From Aplectana chamaeleonis (Eukaryota > Nematoda > Chromadorea > Rhabditida > Cosmocercidae), in the NCBI GenBank assembly GCA_029168955.1, contig JAPDOI010000904.1, forward strand, positions 1 through 64,000: a stretch of DNA of 64,000 bases, written 5' to 3'. Below, one piece after another: positions 11,761-22,948 of this stretch (position 1 is the stretch's first letter; each line of letters opens with the position of its first letter). Under the pieces are notes generated by a model. It did not search any database, was not told where the DNA came from, and was given only the letters and a program-made list of their open reading frames with translations. The translations under genes were made by a program, and so were the position numbers.

Positions 11761-12107
11761 GGCGCTTGGCGTGCAAAGTCGTAAACAAAATTGATGATAA
11801 TAAAGGGTAGGGTATAAAAGAAGTGAAGAGCGGTGTGTTTTCATACACAAACCGTCCTTCTATAGGGGTGAGCAGTTCAGGATCTGACTGGGCTAGGAAG
11901 TAGGTGAACAGCACCACCGGTGGTCAAGATATAACAAAATTGGGCTAGAAACTTATAGAAAATTATAGAGCCGTGACGCGACCGCGTCGTGTCGAGCAAT
12001 GTTCGGTTAGCCTTTACGTTCTTATTGTTTCATCTAGTCGTCATTGGGTTTGGAAACCAAGAAAAAGGTTGTGAACTGTGGTGGCGCTAGAAGGGGTGGG
12101 CAAGTGT

Positions 12108-12176
12108 TATGCAAGAGGGGTCTACTACACAACTGCATGGACATATGAAAGTCATATCTGAGGGTGTAATGTGCCT
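12108..12176 (-). mobile_element. Fragment of TTAA MITE family D
   Basis: The last 70 bp match the right end of the D copy at 55,060-55,543 (ATATCTGAGGGTGTA then TGTGCCT) and abut a TCAA in place of TTAA. The rest of the element is missing. Confidence 0.65.
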
Positions 12177-12212
12177 TCAAAAGGAAACTTTTGCTAAAAT
12201 AAAGTGAAATTA

Positions 12213-12852
12213 TCTAACTGTTTTGCTTTGCTACGGATTAGTATGCTACTGATTTGGCATGGGAATAAACTCAAAAGAAGCGCTAAAAACTCAGTGAAAT
12301 GATTCATGGTTGATTTGGCTGTGCACTTGTTTACTAAACAACAAAAATTGAGTGTGAAATTGAAAAGCCAAATCACGCGCTTCTCTTCTGAAATCAACCT
12401 AACGCTTTCAGTTTAGGTTAACAAGTCTCAGGTTCTTGCAAAATTATGTTGTGTCTCCCAACTCAATCATTCAGAAATATTGATTTTCAAGCATTACTAA
12501 GTTATTTGATGCTGCTTCCGATTGACTATCAATTAATGATAGCGGAAATAGCATCACGTAGTGATTTAATGCGAAAGTTGTCAACTACGAGAATTGCTGT
12601 CACACGAATACATAAATGCTCAGTAACAAGTGCGTGATTTGGCTTTTCAATGTCACACTCAATTTTTGTTGTTAAGTAAACAAGTGCACAGCCAAATCAA
12701 CCATGAATCATTTCACTGAGTTTTCAGCGCTTCTTTTGAGTTTATTCCCATGCCAAATCAGTAGCATAAGACATTTCACTCCTTTTAACGAGTTTCTCAC
12801 AAATGTTACATTTCCAAATCATACTAATCTGTAGCAATGCAAAACAGTTAGA
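12213..12852. mobile_element. Foldback element with GATTTGGC motifs, copy 1
   Basis: Arms of about 200 bp (12,213-12,410 and 12,625-12,852) are reverse complements with small indels. Both contain spaced GATTTGGC or GCCAAATC words next to TTTACTTAACAACAAAAATT-like sequence. A second element with different arms but the same spaced word is at 14,072-14,676. No frame codes for anything I recognise. Confidence 0.75.
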
Positions 12853-12860
12853 TTTTTAAT

Positions 12861-13420
12861 AATCAAACCGCAGATTTCATCCACCGTAAACTAATGGTTG
12901 AATAAGAGTGTGCAAAACAACTTTGTCCCTTTAATAACCTTGATGAGAAGTGGGTTGGTGGAATGGTATCACGCTTTTCCATATTCATTCCTACTCATAA
13001 CCTTGTTGTCAGTGGTGTCGAGAACAGCAGTTGAAGCAACATTGAAGCGCAGGAGGTTGTTGCCGGAGCCTGGGGAGCAACAAGAGCACTTGAAGCTTTC
13101 AAAGAGAGCAGCATTTTGGTGCACCTCGTGGAACAGGAGGGCCCAATGAGCTATCCTGTTCAGTAGTTGGGGAAACTAACGAGTCTTCACCCGTGACGGA
13201 CGGCTCAATGTGAATGTCGTTTGTGCGATCCATCAAAGACACGGTAATTCGGAACCTTATTCCAAGAGTACCGGAACGAACCACAATACCAGGATAACAT
13301 ACCACCATTCCACCGACCCACAGCTCATCATGGCCGTAAATGGATGCAGAAGTTTTCCACACTTTTATCATTATCATAGTCATTGGACCACTGTGGATAG
13401 AATCTGCGGTTTGATTTCAA
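12861..13420. repeat. Inverted repeat element abutting the foldback
   Basis: Outer arms AATCAAACCGCAGATT and AATCTGCGGTTTGATT; inner arms include GATGAGAAGTGGGTTGG facing CCGACCCACAGCTCATC. It begins only a few bases after the preceding foldback ends, so the two look like separate insertions side by side. Confidence 0.65.
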
Positions 13421-13434
13421 TAATTCGGTTGTGC

Positions 13435-13540
13435 TGGGCCCAGTAAGGGTGTGCAGGACGTCATGGAATGTGTGCAGGACTATAGGATGGGTCTGTAGAA
13501 CATCATGGGACGTGTGTAGGGCCTCAGTTCAATGTCCAGG
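13435..13540. repeat. GTGTGCAGGAC minisatellite, third block
   Basis: Units of the array at 9,740-10,060 resume here (CCCAGTAAGGGTGTGCAGG and variants). The intervening insertions may have split one original array. Confidence 0.65.
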
Positions 13541-14071
13541 GGTGTGTTCCAAGAACATTCCCATAGCAAAACGCGTCCACGTAGCCACGGCCACGTGGGA
13601 GCAATTTTCAGTTATAATTAGCATCCATGGAAAGCAAATTTGTCTATGGGAAGGTTGTTCTTCCTCCCACGGCGTCGTGGAAACTTTCTTGGAACGCACC
13701 CCAGGACGACGCTAGCAAATTATGCCTCCGAATCAGACGTTTGCGCTAGCACAGACGAGCCACATCAGCAAGAACCGGTGAAGTTTTGCTAAAGCGATTG
13801 ATCCGGTACAATTGTGTCATTTTAAAACTCATTTCTTAATTTTCTCGACTTTTGAATTCAAAAAGTATATGCCTTGTATCCTATCTCTAGGAAGCCGCGA
13901 TGCAGCCCTTACCATGCCATCTTAGCAGCGAAGCGGTTGTTTCTCCAATTCTACCACTATGTTTTCTCAAAAACCTCAACTTGACTATAATAAAGTTATC
14001 ATAACAGCATCGCGGCTGCTCCCTTCATTGATTGACGATATTATAGAAGGGAAACCCTTGGAAAAAGTTGC

Positions 14072-14676
14072 GAAATTTCTGAAAGTTGAGCTTCGCAGAA
14101 AAGGCTAGGGATTTGGCATTGTTCTTAAATGTCGTGGAATTGTTTTATCGGATTTGGCTCCCAACGTGATTTTTCAAATGTGATGAAATTGTTGACTTGA
14201 TTTGGCTGATGATGGTATTTGTAGACATGGTAATCATTAAAATATAGTGAAAAAGTTGCGAATGGATTTGGCACACGCTCTATCAATTAGTAGAGTCAAA
14301 TCACGTGTCAGAAGTATTTATCTTGATAGTCTTCGTGTCCTCAACGCTTTCACGGTTCACATAGTATGGGAACTTTTTCATTGCTGGACTTATTCTTGTT
14401 CTGATTTGATCCAAATCATGCTCGACTCAAAACTCCTTCTGACGCGTGATTTCACTCTGATAATTCACAGAGCGCAAGCTAAATCCATTAGCAGCAATCT
14501 CACAATAGTTTAATGATTACGATGTATACAAATACCATCATCAGCCAAATCAAGTCAATAATTTCACTACATTTGAAAAATCAAGTTTAGAGCCAAATCC
14601 AATAAAACATTTTCACGAAACTTAAGAACAATGCCAAATCCCTAGCCTTTTCTGCGGAGCCCAACTTTCAGAAATC
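14072..14676. mobile_element. Foldback element with GATTTGGC motifs, copy 2
   Basis: Arms 14,072-14,230 and 14,520-14,676 pair as reverse complements (GGCTAGGGATTTGGCATTG faces CAATGCCAAATCCCTAGCC). The centre has further ATTTGGC/GCTAAATC words. Same architecture as 12,213-12,852 but different outer ends. The region 13,541-14,071 between them shows a smaller CACGTGG-rich inverted pair and no gene. Confidence 0.75.
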
Positions 14677-14820
14677 TATTGTTCGAAACAATTTCGGAAT
14701 CGTCTGAGCCTTGTCTGAATCATTTCGGGCTCGTCTTATCAACCACTCAGAGGATCCTGATTGAGTGGTGGATTTACTACGGGCCATACGGTCGGTTTCA
14801 ATCATGGCGTCTCAGACTCT

Positions 14821-14945
14821 GCGGGGGGGGGGGGCAAGCGCCGGACAATAGAGCCCGTTTTCGACTTGGGGGAGCGACAGCGTAGGCCTCCCCCAAGGGG
14901 GGCTTCAGGGGAGGCCCCTGCTCTCCTCCGGCGCTTGCCCCCCCT
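14821..14945. repeat. GC-rich inverted repeat with G-runs
   Basis: GGGGGGCAAGCGCCGG faces CCGGCGCTTGCCCCCCC, with CTCCCCCAAGGGGGG inside. Homopolymer G of 14 bases at about 14,822-14,835. Part of a GC-rich island that runs to about 15,440. Confidence 0.7.
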
Positions 14946-15198
14946 CCCCGAGAGGAATAGAGGGAAAAGATGGGAAGAAGTCGTAGAAGGTAGTTTACGA
15001 CAATAGAGGCCAGAGATGGCGTCTATCACGGGCTCGACCGGTATAAAAGGCGCCTCACCTCATGGAGAGTCGCATTCGGCCCAACAGGGCCGGCCCTGGA
15101 CGGCGACTTCGAGTCACTGTCAGAAAGGGATATTTTTGGAGGAAAGCGGAGACGCTTTCCGGGGGAGGAGGGTGACGTCACTGCTCCGGAGACGTGAC

Positions 15199-15345
15199 GT
15201 CATGGCTCCGGGGCAGTGACGGGGGGGGGGCTTCAAGGCAGTGACAGGGGAGCTCCAAGGCAGTGACAGGGGGGCTTCAGGGCAGTGACAGGGGGGCTTC
15301 AGGGCAGTGACAGGGGGCTTCAGGGCAGGGACGGGGCCCGATCAA
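15199..15345. repeat. 22-bp G-rich minisatellite
   Basis: About five to six units of GGGGGGCTTCAGGGCAGTGA plus CA. The last unit degenerates to GGGCAGGGACGGGG. The G-runs are regularly spaced on one strand and could form quadruplexes. Confidence 0.85.
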
Positions 15346-16348
15346 GCCAAATTGTCACTCCGGCGGTAGCCCCCGATTTGGGGGGGCAGGCGCCGGTGCC
15401 CGGAGGGTTGCCCCCTGAAGAGCTGCGCTAGCCCCCTCCAGTGTATGAGGTAGTATAACTACTGATAACGATGTTCAGGCGAAAAGGACACCGAAAACCG
15501 CAAACTGCGAGACGCAGAGCTCTATGAAAATGCGCCAGACCATATGTACATAGCTGTCCCCTGACGGATTGAGATCATTAATTGCATAGTGATTCCAATT
15601 GCCGGTCACGTTCGGTTAGTTTGGGGTAAATGAGTCCTTCTTCTGGTGACAGCCACACTCTTATCATCTATTAGATCTGGGTGAAGGAAATTGAGCCTCC
15701 CGTAATCATCAAATAGGCAACGAGATGCGACGTCTTTGTACCATAATCGATCTCATGGGTAATTATGGAACTGGCGCCAAGGATGAAGCTGGGTGATTGG
15801 ACTTTGGAAACATCCATGATTACAGCCCCAACTGCGAACTCGCTGTAATGTATGTAGCCTTGTGAATCAAAGGGGATTTGAATAGTTCCGCCACTACTTG
15901 CGGACGTTTTTTGTCATAGAAGTACCGCAGTGTCAACAATCGGAAGGAAAGGAATCGTTTAATTGGATTCCTAGAATAGTAGCATACGTGATGCGGTGTA
16001 TATGTCGTATCCGGAACTCGCATGGATTTTCTTCACGAAAAAGCTGTCGCTCCGGCGGTTCTTAGTTTTTGCTTAACTTCTTTTTAGAGTTAGCATAAAA
16101 GTGCGGATTCGCATTTCAGAACCTAAAATTTTTGAACCAAACTAATTTACAAACCAAACCCAGTCGGGTTCATTTTGCGACTAGCCATCGAAGAAATGGG
16201 TAAAATAGAGAATAAGTCTCCGGAACGAGCAGATGAGTGCAGGCGTGGCCGTGACGTGCGAGAAGGCAGCAGCGAGAATCGTGGAAAGTCATTCCTTCCA
16301 GCTCCGGCACGTTGGAGGGTTACGGTACTATGGTGCTGATACTACTGA
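15346..16348. other. No gene recognised
   Basis: GC-rich to 15,440, then ordinary AT-rich sequence. The minus-strand frame at 15,820-16,023 has no motif. Confidence 0.5.
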
Positions 16349-16352
16349 TTAA

Positions 16353-16822
16353 AGGCAGTTATCACGATGATTCTCGTATCCAAGTTTTCCACTCAAAGCA
16401 TTGCGCTGGCAACCAAGTGTTACCAAAATCACGAAGAAACTCCGAGAAACGCACTAATTCGTCTTATTTCAGTGATATTATTCTCTGGCCTGGACTAGTT
16501 GTCCGGTGTGATGAACATGTTCACGGTGGTTGTCACCGGTAAAAAATGGGACTAATCGAAAATGGAAGAATATTTTGGGCAAAGCAGTATTAGTTAGGGC
16601 CCGAAGGAAAGAAATGGAGAATTGCAAAAGACGGGTCCACAGAAGATTTCATTGTCACAACGAACAGTTCCATTGATACTTAAGAGGCGGGCTGATACTT
16701 GAGGATTTCGTGCCCTTCTGGTGCGTTTTTCTCGCTTTCTTCGTCATTTCAGTTCTACTTGGGGGCCAAACAATTGATTTAGCGATTAATCTCAAAATCG
16801 AAGATTATCGTGAACACTGCCT
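16353..16822 (-). mobile_element. TTAA MITE family A, copy 1
   Basis: Starts AGGCAGTTATCACGATGA after TTAA (16,349-16,352) and ends CGTGAACACTGCCT before TTAA (16,823-16,826). The interior matches family A in reverse (GGACTAGTTGTCCGG and AACATGTTCACGGTGG). It heads a chain of TTAA elements reaching 19,359. Confidence 0.85.
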
Positions 16823-16826
16823 TTAA

Positions 16827-17253
16827 AGGTAAAATTATCGATAAAATCGGTTGTTGTGCTATCCTCATGGAAAGGTGGATCTGGCCATCGCGAAATTAGA
16901 ATTAAGTAAAAAATTGGAGGGGAAACGCTCAGGATCAAGCCACAATCCTCCCGCCCTCAGCTATCGAGATTTCTATAAATGCCTGTTTCGCAATCTTTTA
17001 TTTTACTTCTAAAGTAATTTCTGAGCACTTTCAGAGACTATTGGGTAGCAAAATAAAAGACGCGATAAGCGAGACTCCACGAAAAACTCGTTAATTGTTT
17101 GGCTGGTCTACACCTGCAATTGGCCGCCCTGACTTGTTTTTGTGCGCTCTTCCTGGAAATTTTCACTTTTTCACTTACTTTTACTTCTGTAACTACCAGA
17201 CCTACATTTTCATGAAGAGAGCGCTGAAATCGTTTTTATCGCGAACCCTGCCT
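16827..17253. mobile_element. TTAA MITE family H, one copy
   Basis: Shares the TTAA at 16,823-16,826 with the preceding element and TTGA at 17,254-17,257 with the next. Ends AGGTAAAATTATCGATAAAA and TTTTTATCGCGAACCCTGCCT are imperfect inverted repeats of each other. The interior is unlike the other families. Defined mostly by its boundaries, so less certain. Confidence 0.55.
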
Positions 17254-17257
17254 TTGA

Positions 17258-18232
17258 AGGCACAGTCCAAACTTAAAGGCAGTGTTCACGATAGAAGTCG
17301 TTTTTCTGCTTCCCCGCAGATCTTGAGGACGGCCCCATGCTGATTCCAAAGTTTTTCATGAAATCGTACGAGACCTTCAGGGAACGGAGTTATGGTCCCT
17401 AAAAAATTGAGCTAAGGAAACATGGTGGACGAGTTGTCCAAGGCTTGTAACTTCCGTCTTTTGCAGCCGATGTATGCGAGCTGACCTGAGTGGAGAGAGA
17501 AGTTGAGAATGAAGGAAAGAACGGGTCGAATGATTGGAAATCATCGCTTATCTCACGATCTCGAGCATGCATTTGTTCACGTCGGTGGGCGTGTGCTTCA
17601 CTTTTGAGGTTTGCCTTGCGCTTGAAGTGGCAGCTTCGGGCTCTTTTGGAGCTTTTCCTGGCTCGTTCTCATACGTTCTTTCGACGTCAACGTTACAGTA
17701 TGCCCCTCCACGCCCCATTCCTAGTGGAAACTGTAACTCATTTTTTATCGTGAACACTGCATTTAAGGGCAAAATCTGAGATTTTCACATAGTTGTGGAG
17801 TAGATCCACCTCGTATAGCACTTGCAAAGTGCGAGCTCTCGATTCCTCCGAGCAAGCGAGATATAGAAGGAAGCCACCCTGGGGCACCCTCACCAGAAAA
17901 CCACTTTAGCACGCCCCTTTAAGATCTTTCGAGCTCAACACTGGCAAGATGAGCGATGAATTGCGATTAACAGCTCGGTTCTTACATTCAATCTTAGCCT
18001 GTTTCTTTATTCAGGCCAGCTAGCATACATCGGTTGCAAATTACGGATGTTACAAGACTTAGAAAACTCGTCCACTATGCTTTCGCCGCTCAATTCTAGG
18101 CAATTTCCGAGAGATCATAGCTCCGTTCCCAGGAGGTATTGTACGATTCCAGAGACAGCATTGAAATCAGCGTTGGACCGCTCTCAAGATACGCAGAAAA
18201 GCAGTAAAACAATTTAGAGGTTGGACTGTGGT
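17258..18232 (-). mobile_element. TTAA MITE family C, split by a family B insertion
   Basis: Left end AGGCACAGTCCAAAC and right end GAGGTTGGACTGTG match the intact C copy at 35,685-36,161 in reverse. At 17,277-17,762 it is interrupted by a B element at a TTAA. The intact copy reads AGTCCAAGCTCAAGGG across that point, so the pre-insertion site is seen directly. Confidence 0.8.
17277..17762 (+). mobile_element. TTAA MITE family B, copy 2
   Basis: Starts AGGCAGTGTTCACGATAG after TTAA (17,273-17,276) and ends TCGTGAACACTGCAT before TTAA (17,763-17,766). Interior as in 51,274-51,757 (CTTGTAACTTCCGTCTTT and CACGTCGGTGGGCGTG). Inserted into the family C element. Confidence 0.88.
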
Positions 18233-18302
18233 TCTGCTTGTCGTGAGCGAGCCACTTATTGAGACCCGGGTGGTGGATTAGCGTGTGACCTAAAAACGTT
18301 AA

Positions 18303-19359
18303 AGGCAATGGTCGCACTTAAATATGCCTGTCTTCTTTTCCTCTTTAAAGGCAGTGTTCACGATAATCTTCAGTTTTGAGATTATTCGCTATATTGATTA
18401 AGTGGCCCCCGGGTAGAACTAAAATGACGTAGAAATTGAGAAAAACGCACCAGAAGTACACTAAATCTTTAAGTATCACCCCGCCTCTTAAGTATCACAG
18501 AAAGTGTTTGTTGTGACAATGAAATCTTTTGTGGACCCGTCCTTTGCAATTCTCTTTTCTCTATTGCTTCAATCTTTCCTTAGGGCCCTAACTAATCTTG
18601 CTTTGCATAAAATATTCTTCTGTATTAGATTGACCAATATTTCCACCGGTGACAACCACCATGATCATGTTCATCCAACCGGACAACTAGTCCATGTTAT
18701 AGAATAGTGTCACTGGAACACGGCGTTTTAATGCGTATCTCGCCATTTCTTCGTAATTTGGTAGCATTTGGAGGCCAACGCTTTGTTTTATGTAAAAAAC
18801 TCAGGGACGAAAGTCATCGTGAACACTGCCTTCAAACCCTTTTCTGGTTTCAGAGTAGAAGAACCTGTAAAAAATTGCGAAAAAAACCTTGTTTTGGGCC
18901 AAATTCCAGGCCTGAACTTCCCTGTCTTTTGATGTTGGACTTGCCCACTCCACATCATCGGCATCGATTATCTCCGATATCAAGAACATCAGCTGGCTAG
19001 AAATTGGAACTAAATCAATGAACAATATCCTTCGGAATGGTCTTCTCTAATATTTCTGTCCCCGTAGAGTCAATCATTGAATGAATTGCTTGCTTTCATT
19101 TTCTAACTGTTTTCATTCGATAAATCTGAATTCGTTTCTGGCTGTGAACTTTAATGAATCTGGACTGCTCAGCATAAGTTGGCTATCTTTTTGGGGGAGC
19201 TGCGCACGTGCCACGTGCGCACGAATCGATGACTTAGGATCTTAATAACTCTATTTTTAGCTGGTTTCTTGCCGCGCAACCTCAGTGGTCTAGCCGTTTG
19301 CAGATCAAACTGTTTTTCATGATTTTTTCTACAAATTTTTTTCTTCGCGATCACTGCCT
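18303..19359 (-). mobile_element. TTAA MITE family G, split by a family A insertion
   Basis: Left end AGGCAATGGTCGCACTTAAA follows TTAA (18,299-18,302); right end TCGCGATCACTGCCT precedes TCAA. The two parts on either side of 18,349-18,831 match the intact G copy (28,351-28,888) in reverse, including GATAATCGATGCCGATGATG-type sequence. Without the insert it is about 570 bp, close to the intact copy. Confidence 0.8.
18349..18831 (+). mobile_element. TTAA MITE family A, copy 2
   Basis: Starts AGGCAGTGTTCACGATAATC after TTAA (18,345-18,348), ends CATCGTGAACACTGCCT before TCAA. Interior includes TCTTAAGTATCACAGAAAG and CCGGACAACTAGTCCATG as in copies 3 and 4. Lies within the family G element. 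Confidence 0.9.
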
Positions 19360-19363
19360 TCAA

Positions 19364-20005
19364 GGCATATTGGGACAGTTTGAGGTTCCTCACTCTGTTT
19401 GTACCGTTCTTCGCTCAGTTGTCTACCGCTTCTCGCCCTGGGGCTAGATTTCACGGGTCTTAACCACTAGCTCGCCAACGATGGATAATAGTATGTTTGA
19501 CAGAACTCCGTTGTTAGCTCGGACTTCTAGAGCGAAGAACGCTTAAGACTTAATAAAACTCGAAAATGACGGAGAATAAAATTGATTCAACCTGAAACGG
19601 CATCTGATTTGACTACGGTCTGATACGTGGACAGCCCGCTTTCATTTTGTTTCAGTGCTCTGCCATTGCTAGGCATCGTTTTGGAACTAAATGTGTACGC
19701 CCATATGAAAGCCCGGCTCGAGCAGGTGCGCGTCAGGCTCAGTGGTTGCGTTGGAGAAGGAAGGTGCTTGTGAACAGCCTTATTGGATTATCAACATTTT
19801 CCTTTTGGACTATCGATGTTACTCCACTCGCATGGCCTTTTGCCTATCGATTTTATGTTCTGAATCGAAGGCTTGGAGTTGCTACTATTGAGATTTGGCA
19901 AGAAAACCCCTAAAAATTTGATGGAAATGAAGTGACAACGGGTTGTTTCTCTATTTTGTTGAAAACGGACGACGCGCTCGCAAAGGTATAGGAGAGCACA
20001 CACTA
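19364..20005. other. No gene recognised
   Basis: Ordinary sequence. A stretch at 19,803-19,836 (GACTATCGATGTTACTCC then ACTCGCATGGCC) recurs diverged just beyond the next element, at 20,866-20,899. Confidence 0.5.
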
Positions 20006-20852
20006 CCGTCAAAAAGTCTATTCCCATGGCCTTTCCGTGAATAATGTTTTTATACATATCTTGGCTTGCCCTTAGCGAAACTTGATGAAACTTTAGTATG
20101 TTATGGGGCATCACGGCCCTTGCTTTACACATTCACAAAATTGGTTTTCGAGTGTGCAGTTTTTAATATGGAATTTATTCACCATTTTGTGGTGTTATTT
20201 CAAATAAGGAGTACTCCCTCAAAGCACGGTTATTACAATTCCGAACCAGTAGCGGTTATTTGCCATTAGAAGATCCCCTGAACCGTGATAAAACCTTGTG
20301 AGAAAATAATATCTATCAAAATTTTTCTGAAGACCGAAATTTTAACAGATTATGGCATATTTTCCAAAATTCACCCCTATAAAAATAATTGCTCTAGATC
20401 CAATCTAAAATATTCATTTTATGGGCTTTGACAAGTACAACTGGTACACGGATTTCGCATTCTTTCGATGACGTCAAAGAGAGATCCTTAATAGGTGCAA
20501 AATCCCATAATTTTCTTTTGAATTTACTTCTAAAAAAAATTCGATAGAGATAATTTTCTTACGAGTATACTACGGTTAAGAGAACCTTCCAGTTTCAAAC
20601 AAGTGCTACAGGTTTGGTATTGTAATAGACATGTTTTGAGGAATTAGTCCTTATTTGGAATAATACCACGAATTTGTAAATAAATTCCATATTTGAAAAC
20701 TGCACGCTCAAAAACCAATTTCGTGTATGTGTAAAGCAAGGGTTGTGATGCCCCATAACAACTAAAGTTTCGTCAGGTTTCGCAAAGGGCAAGCCAAGAT
20801 ATGTATAAAAACATTAATCGCGGAAAGGTCATGGGAATAGACTTTTTGACGG
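20006..20852. mobile_element. TA-flanked foldback element, 847 bp
   Basis: Arms of about 250 bp at each end are close reverse complements, beginning CCGTCAAAAAGTCTATTCCC and ending GGGAATAGACTTTTTGACGG, with TA on both sides (20,004-20,005; 20,853-20,854). The centre (20,256-20,600) is AT-rich and non-coding. Tc1/mariner-like by its TA target; no transposase. Confidence 0.85.
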
Positions 20853-20899
20853 TACTGTATATGATTAGACTATCGCTGTTACTCTACTCGCATGACCGG

Positions 20900-22355
20900 G
20901 TGCTGAACGTTTGAGTCGTTAGAAGCCTTGAAAACGAGCCGAAATGACCTTGTTCGAGCAATTTTTAGCAGCGAGGTGTGGAACCCCGCCCATATTGCCT
21001 GTGGAATAGCAGAGAAACGGGGAAATTGACCTGAGGGTCTTACCTGAATTGGTTACATGAATTGTTATGGGGTACGCATTTTGGGGTATATAACAGGCTA
21101 CATTCTTTCCAGAATTGATTTCACCCAGTCGAAGGAGTCGAACCAGACTGTTTGAACCCAATTGAGGGTTAGATAAGAATTGATCTGTCCCACCAAATGA
21201 GGGTGTTAACCACGGTTGTATTGTGAGAAAACTCGCTATCGAACCATGCACACCATTTCTCATTAACCATGCATCAACACCGAATTCTCAATATTACCCC
21301 GATTCGCAGGCCCAAAATATTAAAGGCATATGGAAACAGTTCCAAAATGGTCCTCAGCAGGCGATTGAACCTCCCTCAATATTTCTTGGCTCCAGCTCAC
21401 TACCGATTGCTCTTCCGCTGTTCGCAAATATCAGTTTTGTTTAGGCAGAGGTATGCTTCCTTTTCCAAGTCGAGGACTAGATCTGTGCCACAAACACTCC
21501 CACTACACACAACGTGGTCATTCTCCTGAAATGTATTCATTTGTTCAGGTCTATGGTCATTACGAAAGCTTTTCTTGAAAGAAGGTAATGAAAGGTAGCA
21601 AAGTAAAAAATTCTGCAGGGATCTAAGACATATAAGAAGGGTAGCTTCTCGATACATTCTATTTTCAGTAGTATTTCGCCTGATGATCCCCTTGTAATCT
21701 TTTCACAATGTTTCTGCATCGTCACCACACTCAAAACGAGGAAAATGTGAAAATGCATACGGGAAGTGTTGAAAAAATTGCAGTAACAGCACTGTGGCAG
21801 AAAGCACTGCGAAAAAAGCAGCCCTAGTCGACTAAATTGCCAACAACTTACACGGACGCTCCACCCATTCGGAAAATCACTCTCCAGTGTGGGCACATTC
21901 GCTTATTTCTGCGAAACTGTCGGAGCGTGAATGAACAATGTGGATGATCCAGTCAGTTGTGATGACATGTGTTGCCGACACTTTCTAGCAGTGATCTGCG
22001 GTCCACAATCAATCTCCTTGAATTTGTCGATACTTGAACGCAGCTCTCATGATAATTTTTTGTTTAGAGTGTTCATGTAAATGAGCGAATAGGTAAGGAC
22101 TAGGGAATTAAATGGGAAAACGTACCAGAGTTCACTATTTCTAGAGCCCCGACTCCGCTCCTGTACTCTCAGAAGTACTGTTTGTGGAGCGATGGAATCA
22201 TACATGTTCCTTTACTTATAACTTCTTTACTTTTTGCTCCATTTCCACAGTTTTCCCTCGTTTTCGTATCGAACGGGTTTTTTTGCATAGTATTCCCATC
22301 CTGTTTTGACTCTCCATTGTTTTTGATTGTCCTGTTTTTGATAGTCATGAGTTAA
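20900..22355. other. Dispersed repeat at 20,990-21,140; otherwise no gene
   Basis: The stretch with AATTGTTATGGGGT, AACAGG and TTCCAGAATTGATTTCAC recurs at 33,735-33,870, so it is a repeat of unknown class. The rest (21,250-22,355) shows no recognisable coding frame. Confidence 0.5.
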
Positions 22356-22811
22356 AGGCATCGTTCGCGCTGGGAGTCATTTTTGATTTTTCAGGCTCAA
22401 TTTCATGATTGAGCCAGGTAGACCACACTGGTGAACTTTGGCGCGTCAAAAACGTGTGGCAATGAGGTTGGAAGGCGTCGGAGATGAAGATCCGCCACCA
22501 ATTCTCACCAGTCATCTAGCACTTTTTCCTATAATGGTGACGCGACCGTAAGACAACATGAAAAATAGTTACGGCACGAACTCCACATGCAGAAAACTCC
22601 GAAAATGACAGCGACGAGGCCTCCAAAGGCAAAAAATTCAAAAAGGATTTTGGCGCGAAATTCAAATTCGTATTAACAATGTGTTCCGATTGACTTTTCT
22701 TTACAAATGAAGGTTTTTCATGGGCCCCTTCGACATTTTCGTTCACTGGAGAGGCCAAGCTACACATAAACATGTAAAAATAATATACGCTTTTCTGCGC
22801 GTACGATGCCT
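22356..22811 (-). mobile_element. TTAA MITE family F, copy 1
   Basis: Starts AGGCATCGTTCGCGCTGG after TTAA (22,352-22,355) and ends CTGCGCGTACGATGCCT before TTAA (22,812-22,815). Shares its interior with F copy 2 at 57,297-60,466 (ATCTAGCACTTTTTCCT versus ATCTAACACTTTTTCCT). 456 bp, non-coding. Confidence 0.88.
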
Positions 22812-22842
22812 TTAAGCTCTGGTACATCCGTAGTGACCTGTC

Positions 22843-22948
22843 GATTTTGATTATCACCAGCAGCGGAGCGGTGAGCCTCGGTGAGGTTTAACTAGTGATA
22901 AGAAGGTTTCGACAAAAAAGCCACCGCTCCGCGCTGTGATAATGGAAA
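22843..22948. repeat. CACCGCTCCGC hairpin repeat, copy 1
   Basis: A roughly 106-bp hairpin: GATTATCACCAGCAGCGGAG faces CTCCGCGCTGTGATAAT. Two more copies lie in netrin introns at 33,566-33,670 and 36,846-36,949, each joined to the tract ending GACCTGTCGATTT / AAATCGACAGGTC. Confidence 0.8.

Noticed and set aside
15199..15345. CRISPR-like array
   Set aside because: Units are contiguous with no unique spacers; it is a eukaryotic minisatellite.
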